The notes: generated from the sequence alone by a model not told the origin. 64,000 bases of DNA from Vogesella sp. LIG4 (GCF_900090205.1 NZ_LT607802.1:1373215-1437214), one strand, 5' to 3'; counted from the stretch's first letter, positions 46,738 through 58,140 are shown. A program made the numbers and translations.

Positions 46738-48279
46738 ATGCAGTTGAACCCCTCTGAAATCAGTGACCTGATCAAGGCCAAGATTCAGAACCTGTCCGAA
46801 GGCGTAGAGACCCGTACCAAAGGTACCGTGATCTCCGTAACCGACGGCATCGTTCGTATCCATGGTCTGACAGACGTCATGCAGGGTGAAATGCTCGAAT
46901 TTGCGGGCAACACCTTTGGCCTGGCCATGAACCTGGAGCGTGACTCCGTAGGTGCCGTGATCCTGGGCGAGTACGAGCACATTTCCGAAGGTCAGGAAGT
47001 GAAGTGCACCGGCCGCATTCTGGAAGTGCCGGTAGGCCGCGAACTGGTTGGCCGCGTGGTAAACGCGCTGGGTCAGCCGATCGACGGCAAGGGCCCGATC
47101 AACGCGTCCGCTACTTCCCCGATCGAGAAAATCGCTCCGGGCGTTATTGCCCGTCAATCGGTTTCGCAGCCGATGCAGACCGGCCTGAAGTCCATCGACT
47201 CCATGGTTCCGGTTGGCCGCGGTCAGCGCGAACTGATCATTGGCGACCGCCAGACTGGTAAGACCGCTGTTGCACTGGACGCGATCGTTAACCAGAAAGG
47301 CACTGGCGTTATCTGTATCTACGTAGCCGTAGGTCAGAAAGCGTCCTCCATCGCCAACGTGGTACGCAAGCTGGAAGAGCACGGCGCCATGGGTCACACC
47401 ATCGTTGTTGCCGCTACCGCTTCCGAAGCCGCTGCCCTGCAGTTCATCGCTCCGTACTCCGGTTGCGCGATGGGCGAATTCTTCCGTGATATCGGTGAAG
47501 ATGCCCTGATCGTATACGATGACCTGTCCAAGCAGGCTGTAGCCTACCGTCAGATCTCCCTGCTGCTGCGCCGCCCGCCGGGCCGCGAAGCTTACCCGGG
47601 CGACGTATTCTATCTGCACTCCCGTCTGCTGGAACGCGCTTCCCGCATCAACGCGGACGAGGTAGAGAAGCTGACTGCTGGCGCAGTGAAAGGCAAGACC
47701 GGTTCCCTGACCGCGCTGCCGATCATCGAAACCCAGGCTGGTGACGTTTCCGCATTCGTTCCGACCAACGTAATTTCCATTACCGACGGTCAGATCTTCC
47801 TGGAAACCGATCTGTTCAACGCAGGTATCCGTCCGGCGATCAACGCCGGTATCTCGGTATCCCGCGTGGGTGGTGCCGCTCAGACCAAGGTAATCAAGAA
47901 GCTGGGTGGCGGTATCCGTCTGGCCCTGGCTCAGTACCGTGAACTGGCAGCGTTCTCGCAGTTTGCTTCCGATCTGGACGAAGCAACCCGCAAGCAGCTG
48001 CAACACGGTGAAGTGGTTACCGAGCTGATGAAGCAGAAACAGTTCTCCACCCTGTCTACCGCCGAAATGGCGCTGACCCTGTGGGCGGTGAACAAGGGTT
48101 ACTACGAAGACGTACCGGTCAAGAAAGCCCTGGCTTTCGAAGCAGCCTTCCTGGCATACGTTCGCGCTAACCACGCTGACGTGCTGACCGCGACCGACGC
48201 TTCCGGTGACCTGTCTGCCGACAACGAAAAAGTACTGGCCAAGGCGATCGAATCGTTCAAGGCTGGCTACAGCTTCTAA
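46738..48279 (+). CDS. atpA: F1Fo ATP synthase subunit alpha
   Basis: Non-catalytic nucleotide-binding subunit of F1. 513 residues. P-loop GDRQTGKT (about 170-177), arginine-finger region SRVGGAAQ (about 375) and [21 protein letters not shown] are intact. Two near-copies of the dispersed word (GGTTGGCCGCG at 47043 and 47213) are one base off the consensus. Confidence 0.98.
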   Translation: MQLNPSEISDLIKAKIQNLSEGVETRTKGTVISVTDGIVRIHGLTDVMQGEMLEFAGNTFGLAMNLERDSVGAVILGEYEHISEGQEVKCTGRILEVPVGRELVGRVVNALGQPIDGKGPINASATSPIEKIAPGVIARQSVSQPMQTGLKSIDSMVPVGRGQRELIIGDRQTGKTAVALDAIVNQKGTGVICIYVAVGQKASSIANVVRKLEEHGAMGHTIVVAATASEAAALQFIAPYSGCAMGEFFRDIGEDALIVYDDLSKQAVAYRQISLLLRRPPGREAYPGDVFYLHSRLLERASRINADEVEKLTAGAVKGKTGSLTALPIIETQAGDVSAFVPTNVISITDGQIFLETDLFNAGIRPAINAGISVSRVGGAAQTKVIKKLGGGIRLALAQYRELAAFSQFASDLDEATRKQLQHGEVVTELMKQKQFSTLSTAEMALTLWAVNKGYYEDVPVKKALAFEAAFLAYVRANHADVLTATDASGDLSADNEKVLAKAIESFKAGYSF

Positions 48280-48322
48280 GCTGAGTCTTTCGGATACCTC
48301 GAGTTAAAGAAAGGTTCAGGAT

Positions 48323-49189
48323 ATGGCAGTCGGTAAAGAGATTCTCACCAAGATCCGAAGCGTGCAGAACACGCAGAAGATCACCCGCGCTATGCAAATG
48401 GTGTCGACCTCCAAGATGCGCAAAACGCAAGAGCGTATGCGCGCTGCCCGTCCTTACGCCGAAAAGGTGCGTTCCGTTATGGCGCACCTGGCTTCGGCCA
48501 ATACGGATCTGGAGCACCCACTGCTTGCCCGCCGCAGCGAGATCAAGCGTGCCGGCATTATCGTTGTTACCTCGGACAAGGGTTTGTGTGGTGGCCTCAA
48601 CGCCAACATCATCAAACGCTTCTACGCCAAGGTAAGCGAACTGCAGACACAAGGCGTTGAAGTACAGGTGTGTGCACTGGGCCAGAAAGGCCTGGCTGCC
48701 GCCCAACGCGCCAAACTGAACGTTGTGGCAAGCGCAGTGCATCTGGGCGATGTGCCCAAGATGGACAAACTGATTGGCCCGCTTACAGTGCTGTTGAAAC
48801 AGTACGCTGAAGGCGAACTGGATGCGGTTTATGTCGTGTACTCCCGTTTCATCAACACGATGAAGCAGGAGCCGGCGCTGGAACAGTTGCTGCCCTTGAG
48901 CGACGAGCACATGGTTGTCGAACACGCCCATGCCTGGGATTACGTGTACGAGCCGAGCGCCGTCGACGTCATGGAGTTTCTGGTCAAGCGTTACCTGGAA
49001 TCCGTCGTGTATCAGGCCGTGGCCGAAAACATGGCTTCCGAACAGGCTGCCCGTATGGTGGCCATGAAGGCAGCAACGGATAACGCCGGTAACGCGATCA
49101 AGCAACTGCGTCTGGTGTACAACAAGTCACGTCAGGCAGCAATTACCAAAGAGCTGTCGGAAATCGTGTCTGGCGCCGCAGCGGTATAA
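48323..49189 (+). CDS. atpG: F1Fo ATP synthase subunit gamma
   Basis: Central rotor shaft. 288 residues. Conserved N-terminal [30 protein letters not shown] and C-terminal [25 protein letters not shown]...[13 protein letters not shown] pair as the long coiled coil inside F1. Between atpA and atpD as usual. Confidence 0.97.
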   Translation: MAVGKEILTKIRSVQNTQKITRAMQMVSTSKMRKTQERMRAARPYAEKVRSVMAHLASANTDLEHPLLARRSEIKRAGIIVVTSDKGLCGGLNANIIKRFYAKVSELQTQGVEVQVCALGQKGLAAAQRAKLNVVASAVHLGDVPKMDKLIGPLTVLLKQYAEGELDAVYVVYSRFINTMKQEPALEQLLPLSDEHMVVEHAHAWDYVYEPSAVDVMEFLVKRYLESVVYQAVAENMASEQAARMVAMKAATDNAGNAIKQLRLVYNKSRQAAITKELSEIVSGAAAV

Positions 49190-49221
49190 CCGTCGCAGAC
49201 TGTAAAAGTTTATTGAGTTAG

Positions 49222-50625
<1,404 letters not shown>

Positions 50626-50640
50626 TCAAGGAGACGGCTC

Positions 50641-51063
50641 ATGGCCAAGATGCATGTGGAAGTGGTCAGCTCCGAGCAGCAGATCTACTCCGGCGAAGCC
50701 GAGTTCCTGGTTGCGCCGGCGCTGGAAGGCGAAATCGGTGTTTACCCACGTCACGTGCCGCTTCTGACCCGTATCAAGCCTGGCGTACTGCGTCTGACAG
50801 TACCGGGCAGCAAGGACGAAGTGTTGGTGGCTGTTTCCGGCGGTCTGCTGGAAGTACAGCCCACCCACATCACCGTTCTGGCCGATACGGCGATCCGCGG
50901 TGAGGATCTCGACGAAGCTCGCGCCAACGAGGCCAAACGTGCTGCCGAGGAATCCCTCAAGCACGCTACCGACGACCTGGATACGGCGAAGGCTCACGCT
51001 GCCCTGGCAGCCGCCATCGCCCAGCTCAAGGCGCTGGAATACCTCCGCAAGCGCGTGCACTGA
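50641..51063 (+). CDS. atpC: F1Fo ATP synthase subunit epsilon
   Basis: 140 residues: N-terminal beta sandwich (about 1-85, with EIGVYPRHVPLLTRIKPG) and a C-terminal two-helix hairpin that inhibits ATP hydrolysis. Closes the operon; a strong terminator follows within 30 bases. Confidence 0.96.
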   Translation: MAKMHVEVVSSEQQIYSGEAEFLVAPALEGEIGVYPRHVPLLTRIKPGVLRLTVPGSKDEVLVAVSGGLLEVQPTHITVLADTAIRGEDLDEARANEAKRAAEESLKHATDDLDTAKAHAALAAAIAQLKALEYLRKRVH

Positions 51064-51092
51064 TAACGCGAAAGCGTTGGTGTATAGTCGCA

Positions 51093-51119
51093 GGCTGCCA
51101 CGCAAGTGGCAGCCTTTTT
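51093..51119 (+). terminator. Terminator of the ATP synthase operon
   Basis: GGCTGCCAC (51093-51101), GCAA loop, GTGGCAGCC (51106-51114), five T. Confidence 0.93.
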
Positions 51120-51180
51120 CATTTCTGCAAAGCCCCGCATAATGTCGGGCTATCTACATAGAATTGTCGCGGACGCATTC

Positions 51181-52545
51181 ATGGAATCCCTCAGCGTAGT
51201 CATTCTTGCTGCCGGTAAAGGCAAGCGCATGTATTCGGCCCTGCCCAAGGTGCTGCACCCGATTGGCGGCCAACCCATGCTGGCTCGGGTCATCGCCACC
51301 GCCCGCCAGCTGCAGCCGGGCAAGATCGTCGTGGTGTATGGCCACGGCGGCGAGCAGGTGCGCGCCACCATCCAGGATGCGGATGTGGAATGGGCCTTGC
51401 AGGCCGAACAACTGGGCACCGGCCACGCGCTGAAGATGGCGCTGCCGCACCTGCCCAAGGATGGCCACACCCTGGTGCTGTACGGTGACGTGCCGCTCAC
51501 CACCGTGGCCACGCTGCAGCAACTGTTGGCCGCAGCCGAAGGCGGCATGTCGCTGCTCACCGACGTGCTGGCCGATGCCAGCGGCTACGGTCGCATCGTG
51601 CGCAATGCCGATGGCGACATCGTGGCCATCGTGGAAGACAAGGATTGCAACGCGGCGCAGAAGGCGATCCGCGAAATCAACACCGGCATGCTGGTGCTGC
51701 CGAACGCGCGACTGGAAGGCTGGCTGTCCGAGCTACGCAATGGCAACGCCCAGGGCGAGTACTACCTCACCGACGTCATCGCACTGGCAGTGCGCGACGG
51801 TATCGCGGTGCCGGGTGTCACCGTGGCTGCCAGCTGGGAAGCTGCCGGCGTGAACAACAAGCTGCAACTGGCCGAGCTGGAGCGCCAGCTGCAACTGAAC
51901 CAGGCGCGCGCGCTGCTTACTGCCGGCGTTACCCTGGCAGACCCGGCTCGCATCGACATCCGCGGCCAACTTGAGCACAGCGAAGACGTCAGCATCGACG
52001 TGGGCTGCGTGTTCGAAGGTCAGGTCAAGCTGGGTGCTGGCGTGCAGATCGGTGCCTATTGCGTGCTGAAGAACGTTACCGTGGCTACCGGCACCCGTAT
52101 TGCGCCGTACTCGCACCTGGAAGACGCCGAAGTGGGCGCCGGCTGCCAGTTGGGCCCGTACGCACGGCTGCGCCCGGGCGCCAAGCTGGCCGACCACGTG
52201 CACATCGGCAATTTCGTGGAAGTGAAGAAGAGCACCATCGGCAGCGGCTCCAAGGTCAATCACCTTACCTACATCGGCGATGCCGACATCGGCAGCAAGG
52301 TGAACGTGGGCGCCGGTACCGTAACCTGCAACTATGACGGCGTGAACAAGTTCCGCACCACCATCGGCAATGGCGTGTTTGTCGGCTCCGGTAGCATGCT
52401 GGTAGCACCGGTGACGCTGGAAGACGGCGCTACCATCGGCGCCGGCTCGGTGATTACCCGTACCGCGCCGTCCGAACAGCTGACCGTGGCACGCGCCAAG
52501 CAGCTGACCGTGCCCGGCTGGCAGCGCCCGCAGAAGAAAAGCTGA
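51181..52545 (+). CDS. glmU: Bifunctional UDP-GlcNAc pyrophosphorylase / GlcN-1-P acetyltransferase
   Basis: Makes UDP-GlcNAc for peptidoglycan and LPS. 454 residues. The N-terminal uridylyltransferase has [25 protein letters not shown] (about 5-29) and YGDVPL; the C-terminal left-handed beta-helix (about 250-440) carries the acetyltransferase site, including [25 protein letters not shown]. Start at 51181 ([12 protein letters not shown]) fits the family. glmS, the supplier of its substrate pathway, lies two genes downstream. Confidence 0.97.
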   Translation: MESLSVVILAAGKGKRMYSALPKVLHPIGGQPMLARVIATARQLQPGKIVVVYGHGGEQVRATIQDADVEWALQAEQLGTGHALKMALPHLPKDGHTLVLYGDVPLTTVATLQQLLAAAEGGMSLLTDVLADASGYGRIVRNADGDIVAIVEDKDCNAAQKAIREINTGMLVLPNARLEGWLSELRNGNAQGEYYLTDVIALAVRDGIAVPGVTVAASWEAAGVNNKLQLAELERQLQLNQARALLTAGVTLADPARIDIRGQLEHSEDVSIDVGCVFEGQVKLGAGVQIGAYCVLKNVTVATGTRIAPYSHLEDAEVGAGCQLGPYARLRPGAKLADHVHIGNFVEVKKSTIGSGSKVNHLTYIGDADIGSKVNVGAGTVTCNYDGVNKFRTTIGNGVFVGSGSMLVAPVTLEDGATIGAGSVITRTAPSEQLTVARAKQLTVPGWQRPQKKS

Positions 52546-52566
52546 TTCCAGCGTTCTGCCGTACAG

Positions 52567-52597
52567 AACCGCCCAGGCTGCTGCCGGGCGGTTTTTT
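52567..52597 (+). terminator. Terminator of glmU
   Basis: AACCGCCC (52567-52574) pairs with GGGCGGTT (52586-52593), followed by TTTT. It opens the 308-base gap before the deoR-type gene. Confidence 0.88.
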
Positions 52598-52599
52598 CA

Positions 52600-52760
52600 T
52601 GCCGGGCACCTCGAAAAACGCCAGCTTTCGTTGCGATACTGCGTTGCTCATAAAAAATCCCTCCTTACATATCAAACATATGCGGCGTCGGGATTTTTCA
52701 TTCGCACCTGGTCTCGCTTGGAAATCAGGGTTTTCGAGGCGTCTGCCTGTTTTGCCGGCA
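52600..52760. other. AT-richer intergenic stretch, possible repeat-type element
   Basis: Between the glmU terminator and the DeoR leader lies about 160 bases with unusual composition: clustered short motifs (TTCGTTGCGATACTGCGTTG, ATATCAAACATATG) and an open frame on the minus strand (about 52454-52855) whose translation has no recognised domain. The style recalls dispersed intergenic repeats of Neisseriales. I have no second copy in the window to prove repetition. Confidence 0.3.
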
Positions 52761-52773
52761 AAGGTTGGCCGCA
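52761..52773 (+). repeat. Full-length copy of the dispersed word in the glmU-deoR gap
   Basis: AAGGTTGGCCGCA, single orientation, not part of a hairpin. Confidence 0.9.
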
Positions 52774-52810
52774 AGCCAGCTGTCCGGCATGCCCGCTTGT
52801 GTGTGGCAGG

Positions 52811-52847
52811 TTTCGCTGATATATTTCGCAAAACTTTCGAAACGAAA
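52811..52847. promoter_or_regulatory. Cluster of TTTCG repeats before the DeoR-type gene
   Basis: TTTCG at 52811, 52824 and 52835 and its complement CGAAA at 52843-52847, the last two forming the dyad TTTCGAAACGAAA. Short repeated pentamers of this kind are typical of DeoR/AgaR-family operators, so autoregulation and control of glmS are plausible. The start codon is at 52854. Confidence 0.5.
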
Positions 52848-52853
52848 CATTGC

Positions 52854-53654
52854 ATGACGAAGCGAAATACACAGCAGCGCCGTCACGCCATCGTTGCCCT
52901 GGTGCAGGAGCGTGGCGAAGTCAGCGTCGAAGAGCTGACCCGCAGCTTTGCCACTTCCGAAGTGACCATCCGCAAGGACCTGGCGCTGCTGGAAACCGGC
53001 GGCCTGCTGCTGCGTCGCTATGGCGGCGCGGTGTCGCTGCCGGCGGAGATGGTCAATGCCGGCGACCCGACAAAAGTTTCGCAACGAAAGCTCGCCATCG
53101 CCCGCGCGGCGGCAGAGCGCATCCGCGACCACAACCGCATCATCATCGACAGCGGCACCACCACCAGCGCCATGATCCCGCTGCTGGGCCACAAGCGCGG
53201 GCTGATCGTGATGACCAACTCGCTGAACGTGGCCGGTGCGCTGCGCGAGCTGGAAAACGAACCCACGCTGCTGATGACCGGCGGCACCTGGGATCCGCAT
53301 TCCGAATCGTTCCAGGGGCAGGTGGCCGAGCAGGTGCTGCGCTCCTACGATTTCGACCAGCTGTTCATCGGCGCCGACGGCATCGACCTGGCGCGCGGCA
53401 CCACCACCTTCAACGAACTGGTGGGGCTGTCGCGGGTGATGGCCGAGGTGGCGCGCGAAGTGGTGGTGATGGTGGAGTCCGACAAGATCGGCCGCCGCAT
53501 TCCCAACCTGGAGCTGCCGTGGGAGCGCATCCAGACCCTGGTGACCGACGACGCGCTGTCGGCAGAGGCCAGGGAAAGCATTCAAGCCAAAGGGGTGACA
53601 CTGATCTGTGCCCCGTCGCAAACCCCAATGCAAACAGATTCTGTAAGGAGATAA
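52854..53654 (+). CDS. DeoR-family transcriptional regulator, likely control of glmS
   Basis: 266 residues. The N-terminal DeoR helix-turn-helix (RRHAIVALVQERGEVSVEELTRSFATSEVTIRKDLALLE, about 9-47) is followed by a sugar-phosphate sensor domain (DeoRC, about 75-240; IIIDSGTTTSAMIPLL and IGADGID). It ends 3 bases before glmS, so the two are one transcript, and a role in sensing amino-sugar phosphates to set GlmS level is likely. In this order (glmU-deoR-glmS) it is common in betaproteobacteria. The open frame upstream of 52854 covers the operator region and is not coding. Confidence 0.9.
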   Translation: MTKRNTQQRRHAIVALVQERGEVSVEELTRSFATSEVTIRKDLALLETGGLLLRRYGGAVSLPAEMVNAGDPTKVSQRKLAIARAAAERIRDHNRIIIDSGTTTSAMIPLLGHKRGLIVMTNSLNVAGALRELENEPTLLMTGGTWDPHSESFQGQVAEQVLRSYDFDQLFIGADGIDLARGTTTFNELVGLSRVMAEVAREVVVMVESDKIGRRIPNLELPWERIQTLVTDDALSAEARESIQAKGVTLICAPSQTPMQTDSVRR

Positions 53655-53657
53655 AGC

Positions 53658-55487
53658 ATGTGCGGCATCGTCGGCGCCATCGCCAACCGTAATATCGTTT
53701 CCGTGCTGGTAGAGGGCCTCAAGCGCCTGGAATACCGCGGTTATGACTCCTCCGGCATCGCCGTGCACGCCGGCAGCCAGATCACCCGCGTACGCAGGGT
53801 TGGCCGCGTGGCCGAGATGGAAGCCGCGGCACAGGCCGACAACGTGCAGGGCCAGCTGGGTATCGGCCACACCCGCTGGGCCACCCACGGCGGCGTGACC
53901 GAGTACAACGCCCACCCGCATGTGTCGCACGGCCTGATCGCCGTGGTGCACAACGGCATCATCGAGAATCACGAAGAGAAGCGCGCCGAACTGAAAGCCG
54001 CCGGCTACGTGTTCGAATCGCAGACCGATACCGAGGTGATCGCCCACCTGGTACACCAGTACTACCTGCAGGAAAAAGACCTGTTCCGCGCTGTGCACAA
54101 GGCCACCCGCGAGCTGACCGGCGCCTACGCCATCGGCGTCATCGCGCTGGACCGCCCGGATGAGCTGGTATGCGCGCGCATGGGCTGCCCGCTGCTGATC
54201 GGCCTGGGCGAGGGCGAGAACTTCATCGCCTCCGACGTTTCCGCCATCCTGTCCGCCACCCGCCGCGTGCTGTTCCTGGAGGAGGGCGACATCGGCCACC
54301 TCACCCGCGACGGCGTGAAGCTGATCGACAAGGACGACCAGCCGGTGGAGCGCAAGGTGCACGTGTCCGACGTATCGCTGGCCTCGCTGGAACTGGGCCC
54401 GTACAGCCACTTCATGCAGAAGGAAATCCACGAACAGCCCAAGGCGCTGTCCGACACCATCGAAGTGGTGCTGGACGACGGCTTTGTGCCCGAGCTGTTC
54501 GGCACCGCTGCGGCCAACGTATTGCCGGCGCTTACCGGCGTGAAGATCCTGGCCTGCGGTACCAGCTACTACGCCGGCCTTACTGCCAAATACTGGATCG
54601 AAAGCATCGCCGGCGTGGTGTGCGATGTGGAAATCGCCAGCGAGTACCGCTACCGCCAAGCCTTCGCTGACCCGCAGCACCTGGTGGTGACCATCTCGCA
54701 GTCCGGTGAAACGTTGGATACCATGGAAGCGCTGAAATACGCGCGCAGCCTGGGCCACCAGCATGCGCTGTCCATCTGCAACGTACGCGAATCGGCGATT
54801 CCGCGTGCCTCCGACCTGGTGTTCTACACCCGCGCCGGTGCCGAAATCGGCGTGGCCTCCACCAAGGCGTTCACTACCCAGCTGGTAAGCCTGTTCGCGC
54901 TGGCGGTAACTCTGGGCAAGGTGCGCGGCCGCGTCAGTGCCGAGCAGGAAGCGCAGTACCTGGACGAGTTGCGCCGTCTGCCGGGCAGCGTGCAGCACGC
55001 GCTCAACCTGGAGCCGCAGATCACCGCCTGGTCGCAGCAGTTCGCCGCCAAGAACGACGCCCTGTTCCTCGGCCGCGGCCTGCACTACCCGATCGCGCTG
55101 GAAGGCGCGCTGAAACTGAAGGAAATCTCCTACATCCACGCCGAAGCCTACCCGGCCGGTGAACTCAAGCACGGCCCGCTGGCGCTGGTGGACGAGAACA
55201 TGCCGGTGGTGGTGATTGCCCCCAACGACGTGTTGCTGGAAAAGGTGAAGTCCAATATGCAGGAAGTGCGCGCCCGCGGCGGTGAGCTGTTCGTGTTCGC
55301 CGACGCCGATAGCCACTTCAGCGAATCCGACGGTGTACACGTGATCCGCACCCCGCGCCATGTGGGCATCCTCAGCCCCATCGTGCATTCCATCCCGGTA
55401 CAACTGCTGGCCTACCACGTGGCACTGGCACGTGGCACCGACGTTGATAAACCGCGCAACCTGGCCAAGAGCGTGACGGTGGAGTGA
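53658..55487 (+). CDS. glmS: Glutamine-fructose-6-phosphate aminotransferase (isomerizing)
   Basis: First committed step to UDP-GlcNAc. 609 residues: an N-terminal Ntn-type glutaminase domain beginning with the catalytic cysteine (M-CGIVGAI), then two SIS domains (about 285-420 and 455-600; [23 protein letters not shown]). The C-terminus [11 protein letters not shown] is fully conserved, so the DNA that encodes it is an intact attTn7 target. AGGAG ribosome site. There is no glmS ribozyme upstream; regulation seems to be through the DeoR-type gene. Confidence 0.97.
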   Translation: MCGIVGAIANRNIVSVLVEGLKRLEYRGYDSSGIAVHAGSQITRVRRVGRVAEMEAAAQADNVQGQLGIGHTRWATHGGVTEYNAHPHVSHGLIAVVHNGIIENHEEKRAELKAAGYVFESQTDTEVIAHLVHQYYLQEKDLFRAVHKATRELTGAYAIGVIALDRPDELVCARMGCPLLIGLGEGENFIASDVSAILSATRRVLFLEEGDIGHLTRDGVKLIDKDDQPVERKVHVSDVSLASLELGPYSHFMQKEIHEQPKALSDTIEVVLDDGFVPELFGTAAANVLPALTGVKILACGTSYYAGLTAKYWIESIAGVVCDVEIASEYRYRQAFADPQHLVVTISQSGETLDTMEALKYARSLGHQHALSICNVRESAIPRASDLVFYTRAGAEIGVASTKAFTTQLVSLFALAVTLGKVRGRVSAEQEAQYLDELRRLPGSVQHALNLEPQITAWSQQFAAKNDALFLGRGLHYPIALEGALKLKEISYIHAEAYPAGELKHGPLALVDENMPVVVIAPNDVLLEKVKSNMQEVRARGGELFVFADADSHFSESDGVHVIRTPRHVGILSPIVHSIPVQLLAYHVALARGTDVDKPRNLAKSVTVE

Positions 55488-55521
55488 GCGGTTTGGGTGG
55501 TGCTCACTAGTGATCGGAAAG

Positions 55522-55560
55522 AATAAAGTCTGTCACGAGGTAATGAAGTCTGTCACGACG
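55522..55560 (+). repeat. 20-bp tandem direct repeat downstream of glmS
   Basis: AATAAAGTCTGTCACGAGG (55522-55540) and AATGAAGTCTGTCACGACG (55542-55560), 17 of 19 matching with 20-base period, 35 bases after the glmS stop. Repeated sites of about 20 bases are typical of Tn7-like transposon ends, but no TGT terminal dinucleotide-type end is visible at the usual spot and no transposase gene is in the window. Confidence 0.75.
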
Positions 55561-55595
55561 ATGACATAATCAACTTGTTGCTAGCTGCTCCAAAA

Positions 55596-55621
55596 AAAAG
55601 AGGCCCGGAAGGGCCTCTTTT
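55596..55621. terminator. Bidirectional terminator between glmS and the HxlR gene
   Basis: AAAAGAGGCCC (55596-55606), GGAA loop, GGGCCTCTTTT (55611-55621), perfect 11-bp stem. Confidence 0.92.
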
Positions 55622-55687
55622 CGTATGTGATTGCTTGGTTTTCCACGGAAGAGGTTACCTATGTAAGAGTGCAGGCAACCACCAGCC

Positions 55688-56116
55688 CTATTTTGACTTG
55701 CGCCCGCTTGACGTCGGCCGCCTCGGTATACTACCCCCATACACCCGCCACCACTCCGTCAGAGCTTCCATCGTTGGCCCTAGCCCCCGGGCTTTTTGCG
55801 TGATTTCGTACTCGACTCTCGGCGGTACTTCTGCAAGGACCGTGCGCGAGACCAAGCCATCTGCCTCCAGCTCACGCAGCTGCGCCGTCAGCATATGTTG
55901 CGTGACCCCCGGAATTGCACGTCGCAATTCCCCGAAACGGTGCATCCGCTGATTTAGCAGCCAGAGGATTTCCAGCTTCCACTTGCCCGAGAGCAGTGCA
56001 AATGCCCGGCGCATTTCCTCATGCATGTTGATCTCGTTATTGCCATTAGTCTGGTTTTCCATACTTAGCATCATTTTTTCATCGTACTTGTGAATATTCA
56101 TGTTAGCCGACATCAT
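55688..56116 (-). CDS. HxlR-family winged-helix regulator
   Basis: 142 residues at the longest start. The winged helix (about 36-125) shows the family line FALLSGKWKLEILWLL, RFGELRRAIPGVTQHMLTAQLRELEADGLV and PPRVEYEITQKARGL. HxlR proteins often respond to aldehydes, quinones or reactive chlorine and control an adjacent oxidoreductase. It is divergent from a DoxX-SDR-NAD(P)-binding trio. No conserved cysteine is seen near the N-terminus, so any redox sensing is unlikely to follow the cysteine type. Start codon uncertain (56116, 56101 or 56062). Confidence 0.85.
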   Translation of the reverse strand: MMSANMNIHKYDEKMMLSMENQTNGNNEINMHEEMRRAFALLSGKWKLEILWLLNQRMHRFGELRRAIPGVTQHMLTAQLRELEADGLVSRTVLAEVPPRVEYEITQKARGLGPTMEALTEWWRVYGGSIPRRPTSSGRKSK

Positions 56117-56215
56117 CGCTACATGCCATGGGGCGAGAGAAATTGTACGTCGCTAGGCATGTGTCAAAGCCGACGCGAGAAATCTTGCAGGGCAATTACT
56201 GTTAAGGAAATTCTC

Positions 56216-56605
56216 ATGACTCGTAAACACGCCTACTGGATCAGCACGACGCTCTTGTGCCTGCTCTATCTAGCCTCTGCCACCTTCTATGCAACCCAAG
56301 GGGACAAGGTCCGTCAGTTGCTTGGTGCGCTCGGCTATCCCGGCTACCTCGTACCAGTTCTTTTTGTTGTAAAGGTGTTGGGTGTCATAGCTGTTCTATC
56401 TCGTGTTAGTGCAGCAGTTAGCGATCTTGCCTACGCCGGTATGTTCTATCACCTACTGCTGGCCTTCTCCGCGCATATCAATGCCCATGATGGCGTCGGT
56501 TTCATTCCTGCCCTAATTGGGTTGGGACTTCTGCTCGCTTCATTCCTTACCCAAAACGCTGCTCGCGCCAAGACGTCACCCTATGCGCCGTCAGTTGCCC
56601 GCTGA
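56216..56605 (+). CDS. DoxX-like small membrane protein
   Basis: 129 residues with four hydrophobic helices, start at 56216 (MTRKHAYWISTTLL) after an AAGGAAA ribosome site. The segment LGYPGYLVPVLFVVKVLGVIAVL is typical of the DoxX_2 family. Members occur with redox enzymes and HxlR-type regulators; function not established. It is the first gene of a three-gene run under the divergent regulator. Confidence 0.8.
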   Translation: MTRKHAYWISTTLLCLLYLASATFYATQGDKVRQLLGALGYPGYLVPVLFVVKVLGVIAVLSRVSAAVSDLAYAGMFYHLLLAFSAHINAHDGVGFIPALIGLGLLLASFLTQNAARAKTSPYAPSVAR

Positions 56606-56648
56606 GGTGATGCAACCTCGTACCACCATGAATTGAATGGAGATCAAA

Positions 56649-57392
56649 ATGAATCGACTCGAAGGAAAAGTAGCCGTCGTCACTGGCGCTGGCCGTGGCA
56701 TCGGCAGGGCAATCGCAAAGCTGTTCGCAGCAGAAGGTGCCAAGGTCGCAGTTCTCTCGCTTACGCCTGCGAACGTGGATGCCGTCGTTGCCGACATCAC
56801 CGCCGCCGGTGGCACGGCGCTTGGCGTGCCTTGCGACATCAGCAATGCCGATCAAGTCAAGGCGGCAGTGGATAAGGTTGTCGCCGCCTATGGTGGCATC
56901 GACATTCTCGTGAACAACGCCTTCGATCCCACTGTTCCTTTCTCGTCCATCATCGACCTGTCGGTGGAAAAGTTGCAGCGTAATTTCGAGGTTGGCCCGA
57001 TTGCCTACCTGCGCACGATGCAGGCTTGCTATCCCTATCTCAAGGCAAGCGGCGAAGGTCGGATCATCAACTTCGGCTCGATGGCAGGTGTCGTCGGTCT
57101 TGTCGGTTATGGCCCCTACAACATGGCGAAAGAGGCCGTCCGCGCCCTGACTCGGACTGCCGCGCGCGAATGGGGTGCCGATAAGATCACCGTGAATAAT
57201 GTCTTGCCGGTCGCTGAGACGTGGGGGCCGGATGCCAATGTGCCGGCGCCGACCAATCCGCTTGGCCGCTACGGCTCGCCGGAAGAAGACATTGCCCCTG
57301 TTGTCCTGTTCCTCGCCAGCACGGATTCGCAGTTCATCACGGGATCGAGTCTCACTCCCGATGGCGGCTCGATCATCGACAGCGCACGTTGA
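56649..57392 (+). CDS. Short-chain dehydrogenase/reductase (SDR)
   Basis: 247-residue NAD(P)-dependent oxidoreductase. Cofactor motif VTGAGRGIGRAIA (about 10-22), NNAF, catalytic serine in INFGSMAG, and the Y-x3-K pair in YGPYNMAKEA. The C-terminal TGSSLTPDGGS is typical. Substrate unknown; an electrophilic carbonyl is plausible given the HxlR context. Start at 56649 (MNRLEGKVAVVTGAG). Confidence 0.88.
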   Translation: MNRLEGKVAVVTGAGRGIGRAIAKLFAAEGAKVAVLSLTPANVDAVVADITAAGGTALGVPCDISNADQVKAAVDKVVAAYGGIDILVNNAFDPTVPFSSIIDLSVEKLQRNFEVGPIAYLRTMQACYPYLKASGEGRIINFGSMAGVVGLVGYGPYNMAKEAVRALTRTAAREWGADKITVNNVLPVAETWGPDANVPAPTNPLGRYGSPEEDIAPVVLFLASTDSQFITGSSLTPDGGSIIDSAR

Positions 57393-57504
57393 AAGGCAAG
57401 GGAGCAGATGCCGAGAACTGCATGATCGCGGACCTAACAAGGATAGGTATCACTCCCTGCCGATTTCTTACTTTCCCAGAAATGATTTTCCTCAGAGGCA
57501 CAAT

Positions 57505-58140
57505 ATGAAAGTAACCCTTTTCGGTGCGACCGGAAAAACAGGACGATACTTGATCGACGAAGGTCTGAGGCGTGGAGTGGATATGACCGTCTTTGCGCGC
57601 CCGAGTAGCCCTTTTGAAAACTCGAACGTGCGTGTTGTGCGTGGCGAGCTAACGGATCAGATTCTTCTGAGAGAAGCTCTTAGCGGTGCGGATGCCGTGT
57701 TGTCGGCTCTCGGGCCAACTTCGCCACAACACCCCAAAGACTTGCCGATTACCAGGGCCACACAGACCATCATTTCGGCGATGAAGCAGCAGGGTGTGAG
57801 GCGCCTCATTACGGTATCGACTGGCACTGCATCGGACCCTGGCGATGGCTTTGACTGGAAGATATGGCTTCCTGCCATACTTGTCAGGCTTGCTCTGCCG
57901 AGCTCTTATCAAGACATTATCGGGCTCGCAAACGCCGTACGGGCTTCCGAGCTCGATTGGACAATGGTCCGTGTAGCCTTATTGAAGACCCGGCCTGCGG
58001 CTGACCATCTGAACGTTGGTCTATATGGTTCCACCAAGCACTCGATGACTGTTTCGCGTGAAGACGTTGCCATGTTCATGTTCAATCAAATAGAGAATGG
58101 ACGATTCATTAGCATGGCTCCTGGTATCAGCTCGCGTTAG
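57505..58140 (+). CDS. NAD(P)-binding atypical SDR (NmrA/SDR_a-type)
   Basis: 211 residues. N-terminal Rossmann motif VTLFGATGKTGRYLIDEGL and the loop ADAVLSALGPTSP are typical of atypical SDRs that bind NAD(P) without the Y-x3-K active site. Such proteins may act as quinone reductases or redox sensors. It lies 112 bases after the SDR gene and overlaps the convergent PBP7-like gene by 4 bases. Confidence 0.82.
   Translation: MKVTLFGATGKTGRYLIDEGLRRGVDMTVFARPSSPFENSNVRVVRGELTDQILLREALSGADAVLSALGPTSPQHPKDLPITRATQTIISAMKQQGVRRLITVSTGTASDPGDGFDWKIWLPAILVRLALPSSYQDIIGLANAVRASELDWTMVRVALLKTRPAADHLNVGLYGSTKHSMTVSREDVAMFMFNQIENGRFISMAPGISSR

Noticed and set aside
53600..53657. A glmS ribozyme or riboswitch upstream of glmS
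   Set aside because: The gap between the DeoR-type gene and glmS is 3 bases, leaving no room for the ribozyme.
58047..58062. A parS-like sequence (TGTTTCGCGTGAAGAC)
   Set aside because: Only 12 of 16 bases match the consensus, it lies inside a coding gene in the accessory region, and it lacks the second half of the palindrome.
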